From Dipetalonema caudispina (Eukaryota; Nematoda; Chromadorea; Rhabditida; Onchocercidae), in contig JABVXV010000085.1 of assembly GCA_013365325.1 (NCBI GenBank), positions 144,904 through 208,903 of the forward strand: a stretch of 64,000 nt of DNA. The letters are read 5' to 3'. The position numbers and the translations under genes were made by a program. This document shows positions 48,847 through 60,418 of the stretch, one piece after another (the first letter of the stretch is position 1; every line of letters begins with the position of its first letter). The notes below the pieces were generated by a model, which was given only the letters and a program-made list of their open reading frames with translations, had not been told where the DNA came from and did no database searches.

Positions 48847-51800
48847 ATGCCAGTCATCGGGATCAAGAAATCGGTCATCGATCGATACATGGGCAAAGCA
48901 TATAGTAAGTGTTGAGATTTTTTTGTCACATTCTTTAAATTTACATCACATTTCCAATCCCACGATTTTAAGACAGTTATTCAGGTTTAAAAAGCTGAAA
49001 TTGTTTCAGTTAGAAAAACCTTGCGAAGATTTGACTACGTCTAAATTTGTTTCGCGACATGGTAATGCTACCTCACATTTTTCAGCTCAAAAGCAGTTCG
49101 AAAATTTGTTGTTCGATTATGGCTTAGAACTCGATGAAGTGGTTTGTTTTTAGGGTTTGCTTTTCTTGATGTAAATAACATTAAACATTCGTTATCATTC
49201 GATTTAGAAAAGAGTGAAATATTTGACATTTTTTGATTCTAATTGCGTGGAGAAGTTTGTTGTCTTTCGGTTTAGATGACCCAAAACACCTTGCTATTTG
49301 ATATAGATGACATAAAGTATTCCTTCTCTTTTTATTTAACAGATCGTGTAGATTTTAGCATAGGTAAATCACGTTGTTTGCTTACTGTCATAGTATTCAG
49401 GTTTTAGCTTATGGGAATTTAATGAAGAGTGGAAATCCTCCCTTACTTAACTTTCATCCTCTGATCATATTTTATTTTAATTTGAATTCAAGCATGCTTT
49501 AATCTAGTTACATTATAAGGCTGTCTTTGTGAATCATTTCTGAGAGGTGAAGTATCAGCCTGTCTGACATGATATCCCATCACCAGTTAAAAATATACAG
49601 TAATGAGTCGATGAGCACTTGGTTTGCTCTTGTGTTTTGCTATTAATTCCTGAACAATCCGATTTTGCAGACAAGCGAAAAAGCTGCAGCACAGAAAGAA
49701 CAAGGTTTTACATTGGGCGAGAAGGATGTGAGTAATTTATGCGATGAGGAAATATATAAAATAGAATTGCCAGCAAATCGTTATGATTTGCTTTGTATTG
49801 AAGGTCTTTCGCGTGCCTTAAGGATATTCAGAAGCGAGTGAGTTACAATATTGCTATTAATTCCAGGAACTACTATGTTTACGTAGATTTTAAAATTTAT
49901 GTGAGCGTAGTGAAATAAGATGTCTCTACTGTAAAGCTAAGTTATCTATTCATATCAGTGATTCTTCTTGTTAAGATTGAAATTTTTATTATTTCAGGAT
50001 GGAACCACCAATTTATCGAAGGTGTGGATCGTCTCAATGTCAACATCAGATAATTATTAAGCCTGAAGTTTTATCGATACGGCCATTTATCGTAGGAGCT
50101 GTTTTGGTCGGTGTCAAATTAGATGCTGATTCTTATGCTTCGCTGATTGATTTGCAAGATAAATTGCATCAAAATATATGTCGAAAGAGAACTTTAGTAG
50201 CGATTGGCACTCATGACCTGGATACTGTACAAGGTTTCATTTTTTTTTGAATCCGTTTTAGTTTGTTTTGGAGGACTTCTCTAACATCTTCAAGTTTCTG
50301 TGAACATTACTGTCTTGTAAAATATTTTATTTTAGGTCCTTTTTATTACGGGGCAGAAAAACCGGCTGATTTGCGGTTCAGACCATTGAATCGAACAACA
50401 GAGTATACGGCAGAGGAGATGATGCTCATGTATTCGGTAAAAATTTCATCTTCATATGACAAAGTTAAAATTCTAAGAAATTTTAAAATTCACAACAAAC
50501 ATATTGACTCTTATATTCTAGAATACATACATATTATGGTAACGTCGATTCGAACTTATTTGTGGGAATTTGAGGAAAGGAAATCTGTTCAAAAATAATT
50601 CGTGGGTTGAGTAATTATTATTCATAATTGTTTTTACAGAAGGATAGTCATTTGAAACCATATCTTCCGATTATTATCGATAAGGAGCGATATCCGGTAA
50701 TTAGAGATAAAAACGGAATTGTATTATCTATGCCACCTATTATCAACGGTCATTATTGATATTCCTTCAAATAAACCTCCAATTTTAAATTAGTGTGTTT
50801 TTCAGTCGTGTTGAGGACTCGGGTCTGTTCATTCCGTAATTTGTGGTTTGAAATTTCTTTCCTTCACATTGCTGAAAGTATTTTAAGCTTCATTACAGAT
50901 TTTTCATTTTTTTCCCTAATTCAGGAGAACACTCGAAAATCCAACTTAGCACTCGCAATATATTGATCGAAGTAACTGCCACAGACCTGGAGAAAGCTAA
51001 AATAGTGCTGAATACAATTGTTTCAATGTTCAGCCAATATACATCAAATGGAACTGAAAATGACACTTCGTTTCTGTTAGTCTTTATTACTGATATTAAT
51101 TGTGTTCAAATTTACATCATTAAGGATTTCATTTTTGTAATAGATTCGGTTGTTGATACAAAATTCTATGCAAAGTTGTAGACTTCAACAGATATTTGGA
51201 TTGGAATTTTGAAAATTCTTTTCAGTGTTGAGCCAGTGGAGGTTATTTCAGTCGATGGTACTAAGCAGGAATATCCGGTATGTTTATTTCAAAAAGTTCA
51301 ATTTGTGCTTGGCGAATAGATAGGCTTTTCTGGATTAATGTCTGTAATTTTTATCCGATCAGTCTCAAATATTATCAGTGATAGAGGTTTTTTTCATCTA
51401 AGAAGTACGATTTGTTTTCTGCTTGCGAAGGCAAATCTTTTGCCTTGGCATGCATCCCTTATTGTGCTGTGGAGTCGATCAGTAATTTCAAAAGTTATAG
51501 TCACGTATTTCATTTTGAAACTCAAAGTTCGGAATTATTTCATTGATTATTTCACAGTATTTCTTTCGGGAATCAAAATACTGAAGATATCTGATTCCAT
51601 TTTTCGTCTGATTTTGCAATATTTCTTGTATTATCGCATGGGTGAAATGAGATATAATTGTGAATCACTGTGAGAATGGTTTGCACGGGGCAATATTAGA
51701 TGTTGTTGTTCCACTGCAAGAAGACTTCGTGAGCGATACGCTGCTCTCTGAAAACATGCTCCAGAAACAGGGAAGGAGGTTATACGATTGTCTGGCAAGA

Positions 51801-53848
51801 AAGAAAAACAGTCGCTTTAATTCATCTGGATTGTTGTCCCATCTCTTTTTTTACATAGTATTGTTCTAATAGTGGTGAATTACCCATTATGCTATTCTTT
51901 TCTCGTACGAATGATATTATATGCACCAACTAGTAATGAATTCTTACTCTTTTATTAATAAACCATACCAATGCGGAATCTCCCGAATCCATGATGCGAC
52001 CATTAAGAACAGAGCTATAAACTAGAAATAACTGAAAATATATGAATGTTCAATTTTATATAGTTTTAGGTAAATCACTTTTAGCTTCGGATACCATGTA
52101 TCCGAAGCTAAAAGTATATATATATATAAGTCTCATATATGTAAGATGTTATGAAATCATTAAATTCTTTTGCTTCAGGATCTCAGTGATAGATTGATGA
52201 CTGTAAGTGTTGAAAGTATCAACGGAAGAATTGGACTAAACTTGAAAGCTGAGGAAATGTGCTGTCTGCTGAATAGAATGTCACTTAAAACGCAATTATC
52301 TCCAAAGGAGAAAAGCCAAGATCTTTTAGAAGTAAGTTAGGTGGTAATAATCGGTTTCAGATAGAAGCACGTTATGCGTGCTTACTTCTCTTTAATCGAA
52401 TCAGGAATTGTAGAATATTGTTTTGATGTATTTCAGGTTCGAATACCTATAACGAGAGCTGACATATTGCATGAATGTGACGTGGCAGAAGATGTTGCTA
52501 TTGCATATGGCTTTAACAGGATTGAACAACAGTTTCCAAAATCTTATACTACTGGGGAGCCATTTCCATTGAATAAGTTAACAGATTTGTTGCGGTATGA
52601 CATCGCTGCTGCCGGATGGACTGAAACGTTGAACTTTGCTTTGGTTAGTAGAAAATGAGTTGTTAAAATGCTGCAATAAGTTATGAGAATTTGGTTTTTC
52701 TTGGCTGAAATTTTCACATGTGATAAATCATTGCATTGCACAATTTCAGTGTAGTCGTGATGACATATCTGTGAAGCTAAGAAAACCGGATAATCTAATC
52801 CATGCCATCAAAATATCGAATCCAAAGACATCCGAGTTTCAGGTTAAGCTTATCCATATTTCGCATGAATTCCGATAAAAGTTTTAGTGAGATCACTGTT
52901 TGGTTGATTGTAATTCACAATTTGATTTTTCAGATCTTTGACTTTTTCATTCAGATCATGACGATGATATAGGGGATATTCTAAGACTGTTGGGAACCGT
53001 GTAATGAATGCCGGAAATTTTTCTAGGTAGCTAGAACATCATTACTTCCTGGTTTACTGAAAGCACTTGCTTCTAATAAGGATGTGCCATTGCCACTTCG
53101 ATTGTTTGAGATTCAAGACGTCGTTTTGAAGGATTCATCTGCAGGTTACACCATGTTTCTAACGTTTTGTTCTTCATATAACTTCAAAATATAATCACAA
53201 TTTCTCTTATTTCATTAAACGGTGTGTAAAAGTTTCAATTTTCAAAATTAAGGATTTGTTTTTTTGAATTCATAATCATTTTCATTGCAGATGTTGGCGC
53301 AAGAAATGAGCGTCGTTTATGTGCTTTGTATTGCAGTAAATCATCAGGCTTTGAGATGATACATGGTCTACTGGATCGAGTTATGCAGCTTCTTGGAGTA
53401 AAATGGACCAAGGATGGAACAGGATATTATATTGCAGCTTATGAAGGTACAAATTGATTATAGCGGTTCAAATTAGTAATTAGAACTTTTTTAGTTGGAT
53501 CTAAAACTTGCTAAGTCTTATTCTGTTCCCACATTTTCTGCTAAGTAATTTGTTGGAAATTATTTCAAGAGATTTTACAAAAGGGATAGCGAATGAGAAA
53601 CCATTTGTCCATGAGTATGCCTCAAGATAATGAGGAAATTTACTGACATGTCAGGATGGGAAAAAGAGTGTTATTTAGGAATAGCTTTTTCAGATCCCAC
53701 TTATTTGGATGGACGATGTGCTGAGATCATTGGACCGGCTGGTATTTCGTTAGGTAGAATTGGTGTCCTACATCCAGATGTGATAACTGCTTTTGGACTT
53801 ACATTACCCATTTCGGTTATGGATATCACTATTGAACCATTCGTGTGA
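48847..53848 (+). CDS. FARSB: Phenylalanyl-tRNA synthetase beta subunit (FARSB)
   Basis: This is the beta chain of the cytosolic (alphabeta)2 enzyme that charges tRNA-Phe. About 14 exons begin with 48847-48904 ([19 protein letters not shown]). Then come [10 protein letters not shown], the [20 protein letters not shown] block, [36 protein letters not shown], and [15 protein letters not shown] residues. After these are [40 protein letters not shown] with [69 protein letters not shown] and the terminal [18 protein letters not shown], all in the order of human FARSB. The stop is TGA at 53846-53848. The ATG directly follows TTTCTGATCAG. One intron (about 51281-52180) is unusually long and contains a perfect hairpin and an orphan open frame. 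Confidence 0.95.
51660..51869 (+). other. Orphan open frame inside a FARSB intron
   Basis: Within the long FARSB intron a less AT-rich segment keeps one frame open ([20 protein letters not shown], then [20 protein letters not shown]) before running into AT-rich sequence. It has no ATG at a sensible place and no splice sites that fit FARSB, whose flanking exons already align without a gap. It may be a decayed inserted fragment or chance. No family is recognised. Confidence 0.3.
52077..52115. repeat. Perfect 18-bp inverted repeat with 3-nt loop
   Basis: The arms are acttttagcttcggatac (52077-52094) and its exact reverse complement (52098-52115), with loop cat. The element is inside an intron of FARSB and is followed at once by a short TA run. 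It would form a strong RNA or DNA hairpin. No terminator or tRNA function is expected in this position. Confidence 0.95.
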
Positions 53849-54467
53849 TAAAATCCAATGGAATCCGATCATTTTTGATTGTTTGTTATATTTTTTAGTG
53901 TAATTTTTTTTGGTTATTGTTGTTACAATAAAAGTGATAGATATATATATAACGATCATATCAATCATTTTTTGCGGTAGTGAAACCGCTTTTATCGCAA
54001 ATATAACATAGGTTATAAACAAAGTAGGTTTTAATCCTTGAAGATCTGACGAAAATTCTTTCTTACCACTTATGCATCTAGTAATTAACTTCCTTAGTGA
54101 GTAATATAGGAATAGCAAGCATAATATTTTTGTGCGATCTCAGTTGAGAGGCGTATTAAATATGATTAATTTCTTGAAGTATGTTTGTTAAATTGTAAGA
54201 ATTTTAGGAAAAATTACTTTCGGGGAAAAAAAAAACAAAAATTTCAGCGACGAAAGGATTTTTTTCTTCACTTCGACACTTCACTCTCATTAGGGAAGAT
54301 AGGATTGAGAATTTGCACAAGTTTGTGCTAAAGCAAATTTTCTTTTTCTGAGCGAATTAAAGTCAGTTTAGTTGTTTGTTGGATAAAATTGACTGTGACA
54401 CACAGCATCTTTCTTTTTTTTTTCAGGTTGATTTTTAAAAGTAAATGTTCAGAAGATTACGTAAGTG
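53849..54467. other. FARSB-TMCO1 spacer
   Basis: This 619 bp stretch lies between two plus-strand genes. It contains a short (TA) run near 53940 and the TMCO1 trans-splice candidate at its end. No exon was found. The distance is at the long end for a nematode operon. Confidence 0.4.
54411..54426 (+). promoter_or_regulatory. Probable trans-splice acceptor for TMCO1
   Basis: A pure pyrimidine tract ends in CAG about 42 nt before the TMCO1 ATG, with no coding exon in front that could use it in cis. A 7-codon upstream frame (ATG at 54445) lies between the acceptor and the start; its TGA overlaps the TMCO1 start as TGATG. Confidence 0.55.
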
Positions 54468-55819
54468 ATGTATTCTGATTATTTGTTAATCATATTTATC
54501 GCAACATGTACTGCGATAATCGGTGAAGCATTAACTTATATACTCGTATATCGTAGTGAACAGTACAAACGTTTGAAAAATGAAATGGAGCGGAAAACGA
54601 AAAAACTCGAACGAAAGGTTTGTTTCAATGGAAGCTGTTTTTTAACCAGAAACAAAGTTATGCGATATCCTTTGTTGGGATGAGTTAACAGTTTAATTTG
54701 AATTTCTTATATTGCACCAAAATATTTACAGAAGTGAAGTAGGAATATCAATCCTTTCTGAAATGTGACACTAATGACACCTCCATGTGCTGCTTTAGAT
54801 GCAAAACATACTATTGCTTCAGGACGTATCGGTGTATAACAAAATGGCACATGATTTTTAAGATATTAGTGAAAATTCTTAGATTGTTAGCAAACAAAAT
54901 GAATAGGATTATTAAGTCCTCTTGGTTTAAGTCCAAAAAATATTTAGGGATTCAAAGAATTTAAGTTGCAGCATTGAGGTAATCAGACTGGTTGCTTAGA
55001 CAGTTATCTTAATCTCACAACAAACCAACATCAGATGATACACGAACGATAGATTTGCAATCGGATTGAATACTTTTGTAGAATTATTAAATGGTTAATA
55101 ATAGTTCAAGTATAATAATAAGACACATCCTGCAATCGATCTCTTAACCATTATGAAAGCTATGTTCCAGAAAGAGACAGCAGCTGAAGCAGACCGTACG
55201 GCAAAGCGAAAAATTGATAGGGAAGAGGAGAGGTTAAAAGCAACAAATCGAGATATGAGCATGTTTAAGATGAAAAGTATGCTTGCTATTGGTTTCGCTT
55301 TTACTGCACTGCTATCCACGTTTTCCTCAATATTCGAAGGACGAGTGGTCGCCAAATTGCCCTTTACTCCGATATCATGGATCCAAGGGTTTTCACACAG
55401 GTATGGTTTTTGTTTCATACTACACAGGGTGAATTTTATTACATCACCCACAACAATAAATATTAGTAAATGTATTGCGGAATCTGAGAGAAAGAAAAGG
55501 AGACAACGGTGATCCTTAAATAGAAGACCACAGAAGTATGAGGTGAAGATATTTAATTGTGAAGAGAAGAAACTAGTAATATTGATTATGAGATTCTTCA
55601 TCTTTCATGCTTAGACTCTATAATTTCAGGAATCTGATTGGTGACGATTATACCGATTGTTCATTCATCTTCCTGTACATACTTTGTACCATGACACTGA
55701 GACAAAATTTACAAAAAATGCTTGGATTTGCACCATCTCGAGCTATGAATCGACAATCACAACCCAATTTCTTTGGTGCTGCACCATCGTCAACGAATAA
55801 TTTCAGCTACCTGCGTTAA
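54468..55819 (+). CDS. TMCO1: TMCO1, ER multi-pass membrane protein
   Basis: TMCO1 is an endoplasmic-reticulum membrane protein of the Oxa1/EMC3 superfamily. It has been described as a calcium-load-activated channel and as part of the ribosome-bound multipass translocon. Three exons, 54468-54617, 55171-55400 and 55630-55819, total 570 nt, giving 189 aa, essentially the human length. Exon 1 encodes TM1 (YLLIIFIATCTAIIGEALTY) and the coiled coil start (YKRLKNEMERKTKKLERK). Exon 2 gives REEERLKATNRDMSMFKMKS-type coiled coil and GRVVAKLPFTPISWIQGFSH. Exon 3 gives GDDYTDCSFIFLYILCTMTL and LQKMLGFAPSRA, ending NNFSYLR. The start was chosen to align with human MFADTLLIVF. The intron after exon 1 is about 550 bp. 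Confidence 0.96.
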
Positions 55820-56569
55820 GATATTAATCATTACTAGTGGCGACAACAGTTCAATCCACCATTCTTGACAGTACCAACTTTTCTGGTGTTTGTTAATTGC
55901 TACTGGAGTAAAACATTACTTCCCCGGAATTTTGTAAAACTAGAACAAGGGAAAGTATGCTGCCAAGTACGAGCATCACTTGAATTGTTGTAAGAGATTG
56001 GCTTGCTTTTGACAGTTTTTTCGATACACAGTCTTTCGGAAATCACGGACATCTCAATATAGCAAACTTTCTATTGCTGAACAATTGTAAGCAGGTTGTA
56101 TACAACCGAATTTACAAGAAGTGTGCATTATATAATTCATTTAGTTATGCCATGCCACTGCTTATGATGATATATGTTTTGGAATTTTTTAAAGAGCAAA
56201 AGCTATACACTAACCATATTTCGAGACTATCTCATTTGACTAAAGAGCGATTCTAAAAGCAAAGAGGGATTTTATTGGCATTTGAATGCAATATACAATC
56301 TAAGAAATTGCAGTAGAAAAAAAAAAAAAAGATTTTGAAAACATCAATTCACAATATTTATGCTTCCTGCATATAAAATGTAACGAAAAATGAACATTTC
56401 ATGTAACAGAACAAAATATTCATATACAAGGATCACAAGCCGCATCATTGAAAAATTTTAGTAAAGCGAAAAAGAGAAAAAAAGATATTTTTCATATCAC
56501 GTTTAATATTTTCAATCTAGAAATAATAAGAGACAAATTACTGATAGTGGAAATAGTAATTGTGGTAGT
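55820..56569. other. Tail-to-tail spacer, TMCO1 and CK2-beta-like genes
   Basis: This 750 bp stretch lies between two convergent stop codons and should hold both 3' untranslated regions. Short frames (for example 56074-56256) use non-ATG starts and show no family likeness. Confidence 0.45.
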
Positions 56570-58619
56570 TCAAGTTTGCTGCAACTTATATACTGTAGGA
56601 TGTATTTTGAAGCCAAATAATCTGAAAAGGGATGATTTCAGAATTAAAAAGAAATTGTCATTAATTAAAAAGTGTTCAGCAATTACGCTTAAACTCACAT
56701 GCAAGGAAAGTAGAAGGGAGAAAACTAGAAGACACGCGTAGAATTGGAAAAAAAAAAAAAAAAAACTTTTATATAAAGTGGAATAACTAACATCTATCAA
56801 CATTTAGTTAATACTCTTGCTAAATGTATTGAATATGGAATTCTTGATTATTGGATTTATTAGTAAGACTAGATAAGTATCAGTGGGATGATTTTGATAA
56901 TTTGAAAACTTCATCAGATCTAGGAAAAGAAACGACTTCATCGGTATAATCATTGCAAGTTTACTTTTTCATACCTCTATGGATAAGAAATCCGTAAGTG
57001 ACAATAAGACAGCTACGATTACTCAAACTTTTTAATCTATAGTAATTCATTGTATTTTATAAAGCAGATGCATATCGATATATCCATCTCTTGAAAAAAT
57101 TCTCATAATTTGTCGTATGTAACATACCGTGGAACAAAACTTTCAACTGGTCCTCGCGGTCGTAGTTCTGGATGCTCAAAGAAGAACATATGTGGAAATC
57201 CTGTACCAAAAAATGCACCATCGATATCTTGATGACATAATTTTTCTGGCATATAAATATCCATACATTTTGGACAAAATAATTTCACTGTTGATATTTT
57301 GGGAATATCGGAGAGTCCTAAAATAGCAAAATAAAATTACACAATAATTTTCTAAGCTTTTAAAAGTAAGAGAGAGAGAGAAAAAAAAAGAGAAACTTAG
57401 GTAATTTCTCTAGTATTAATTTATAACAATAAATATGGATGTAATTTCCTGCTAAATTCCTAATGTTGCTATAGGAAATACACGAAAGATAAATATGCAA
57501 TCAAATTTGCAAATTGAGAAATTTTTGTCTATCCCATATCCAATTGATGCTATTTTAGCAACATTCAAAATGAAAAATGAAAATGTTTTCTTACCAATTG
57601 GTAGTAAATTTTGTTCGTTGCAATAGACACGAGGACAACATCCGAAATCACCATTATCCCATTTAATCTTCATTCGATCCATACCAGAACTCGTCAAAAT
57701 ATATCGTGCATGAATAAGTCCATAGAGGGTTCGAGCTAATTGTTCGCCAAGACCACTTCGAGCTAATTCTTCTCCTTCTTCATCTTCATCTGCAACTTTG
57801 GTACTTTTACAAAATTTTAAGAATTCCTTAAAAACCACCAATAGAGAACTGAGCACAAAACTATGTTATGAGCAACTTCTTCGTTAACTTTCCACCAATT
57901 GAAAATGACGTATCTGCCATATACATAATGCTGAAAGTTGAATGAACTTTCCAAATACTTTTCAAATACTTCACTTGTAGAAATTTTCTCTGTTGTTAAA
58001 TTTTAAGCAAACTGGAAGTAAACCTACCAGGATCCATATCCAGAATCAATTGTATAGCATAATGATAATGTGGTACTAGCTCCTTTAAACCAATTAAATT
58101 GAACCGATCAGTGATAAAATCCTCATCAACCTGAGTTATACTTAATTAGAAAATAAATATTTTTTTGCAAAATATTTCTGCCAGAAAATAATTCCTTTAT
58201 AAAGATACCAAAGAAATTCGTGTTTTCCATTATCTTTTATGGAACATATTCAACAATAATCTAATTTACCATTCAATACCATCAGACGAATCAGAGCAGT
58301 ATCATCATGAAATGTATAATTTGTTGAATGTATAATATTAGCTGTACTGTTAAAAATTCATATATATATATATATATAATTTCTTTGTGTAAAATAGTAA
58401 AATATACTAATTTGAATTAATTATATAAATATCTTATTCAATGCTAATGAAAATAGCAAGTTATTTAGGAATTCTTGCAATATTTGGTAGTCCAAAGTAA
58501 TATTACAGTAAAAATAGAAATTTAGAAAAACGGATAAATAATAAGCATACCTCACAGAAGAATTCATTTCCACTATTATCACAAAACCACGGTATCCATG
58601 ATCTCTCGTCGGAGCTCAT
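56570..58619 (-). CDS. Divergent casein kinase 2 beta regulatory subunit paralogue
   Basis: CK2-beta dimers bridge the catalytic alpha subunits and choose substrates. Five exons are seen. Exon 1 (58551-58619, [20 protein letters not shown]) is followed by about 58028-58131 ([20 protein letters not shown]). Exon 3, about 57594-57793, carries [40 protein letters not shown] and CCPRVYC. Exon 4, about 57127-57318, has [20 protein letters not shown] and [21 protein letters not shown] last small exon from about 56623 to the TGA at 56570 reads [17 protein letters not shown]. All four zinc-ribbon cysteines (CPRVYC, CPKC) and the acidic loop are kept. However, many positions that are nearly invariant across animals differ, and the C-terminal tail is short. 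True CK2-beta is over 80% conserved from worm to human, so this is more likely a second, specialised copy than the main kin-10 orthologue. Confidence 0.85.
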
Positions 58620-60418
58620 TGTAATCCTAATCTCTAATTCTATCGTCAAATTTTACGAATATCTATCAAGAAAAACAATCCACACTTCCTACCTATCAAA
58701 CAACCCTTTTTATCAGTAAACAAAACGATGTGAATTCCATTTTTAGCTTCAATTAATTATTCTTTCTCTCTCTTCACTCTCCTTCATAAAAACAAAACCT
58801 ATCGAGTAACCTACTTGACAATACTACCGATCTATCAATCATAACTCCTCTTTATGAAATAATTATAGTGTATAAGTTAATGTAATCTTTGTACTTTTAT
58901 TCCATTAACACAAAAGTAATTTCGTTTTTCTTTTACTTTCTTGAAATTTGTTATCTTATATAGTGATATATTTCTATATAAATTTCTTCATATTATTATT
59001 TTTTGTTCCCTATTTTATATTCATTTTAAATCAAAGAAAAATGATGTTAGACTAAGAATATATCTGAACCATTTATATGAATTTAAAATGAGCCTAAATA
59101 GCGAAGGCAACTTGTTCTAGCAAAAATACATCTGTCATTCGTTAATGAAGTGATAGACGATTGCTGAGAGATCAGATGAATATAGCCGTTGAATTAAAAC
59201 TTCGCAGTTTAGTTCATTCAACTTTTAAAGTGTTAAATGTTTGATGTGTAATCAGACACTGAATAAAATCAGCTTTGATTGCTTTCAGTTAGTTATTGCC
59301 AATTTTCAATGATCAGTCACTACGTTTTTCTTTTTCATAAATTTGATCTCCTTCACAAATTTCTTCCAACGGTCACTTTTGTACATTTGTCAACAGTTTC
59401 TGGATCAAATATATTGTTGATATTGCAATCTGTCTTCACCACTTCCCACTCATTTCCCAACAAAATAAACAAATTGTTTTAAATTTGTTCTTTGTCTAAT
59501 ATCATTTCCATTATTGAAAACAATTTCGAAATTAACAGTAAGTGATAAATCATTAGCAAAAGAAATACAACGTGAAAAGAACACATTAAAATGGTACTTA
59601 ATATAACTAATCATATCAATGTAATAATGTATTCCAATATGAAACAACTTGAAACTACTTTTCTTCCAGGATAGTACAATAATAGTAATAATAATTTTTT
59701 TCTATTGCGAGAAATTGATTAAATTTACTTTTTGTTCAATAACACTACCTAATGTAGAATAAATAGAAAGTAATAGTTAAAAAGTTATCAGCAAAAACAA
59801 ATTAAAGAAGAAGAAAATCTTTACAGAAACAGCACACAGTTCGCATTTCTACGCTCCCATACAAATTTCCAGTATCTTTATGATAATGATTGGTAGATCA
59901 TGCTATGATCCTCCAGTATAATATTCCATAAAATTAAGATAAAATATATGAATCCAAAGATAACAATATGATCAATTTCCTTATAACTGATAGTGTACAT
60001 TCCAAAAAGTACTCACACTTTAGGTTCAACTTATTGATCACTGATCACATTAATAATCACTTATTACTGGTGAAAACTTTCACCTAAATCAGAGGTCATT
60101 TGTCGACTTCCAATAAAAGACCTATTAAAATTAACTAATATTTTAAATTTTTCGAAATGTAGTTTACCAATTTAAATCAATTAAACGGGAAGAAACACTG
60201 AGGTATGTCGACATCATGCACAGTTTAAAAAAAAAAAGAAGTGAATGAAAATTTCACTTGAAATGTCATTGTTACGGATATAAAATGCAATTTTGAAAAC
60301 TCATATAATGTAAAGAGATGTATTCTTCCTTTATGAAACAATTTGACATGCTTGAAAAAAATTCCGTTATGGTAATTCATAAAATGTTTTCATTTAATCA
60401 GGAAAATGACTGATTTAT
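58620..60418. other. Intergenic AT-rich spacer
   Basis: About 1.8 kb lies between the CK2-beta-like start and the 3' end of the receptor gene, both minus strand. Open frames such as 59279-59482 have no recognisable content or splice context. A probable promoter for the CK2-beta-like gene lies next to 58620. Nothing else is visible. Confidence 0.45.

Noticed and set aside
55095..55601. 168-aa open frame on the minus strand
   Set aside because: It is antisense to TMCO1 exon 2 and has no independent support; TMCO1 on the plus strand is certain.
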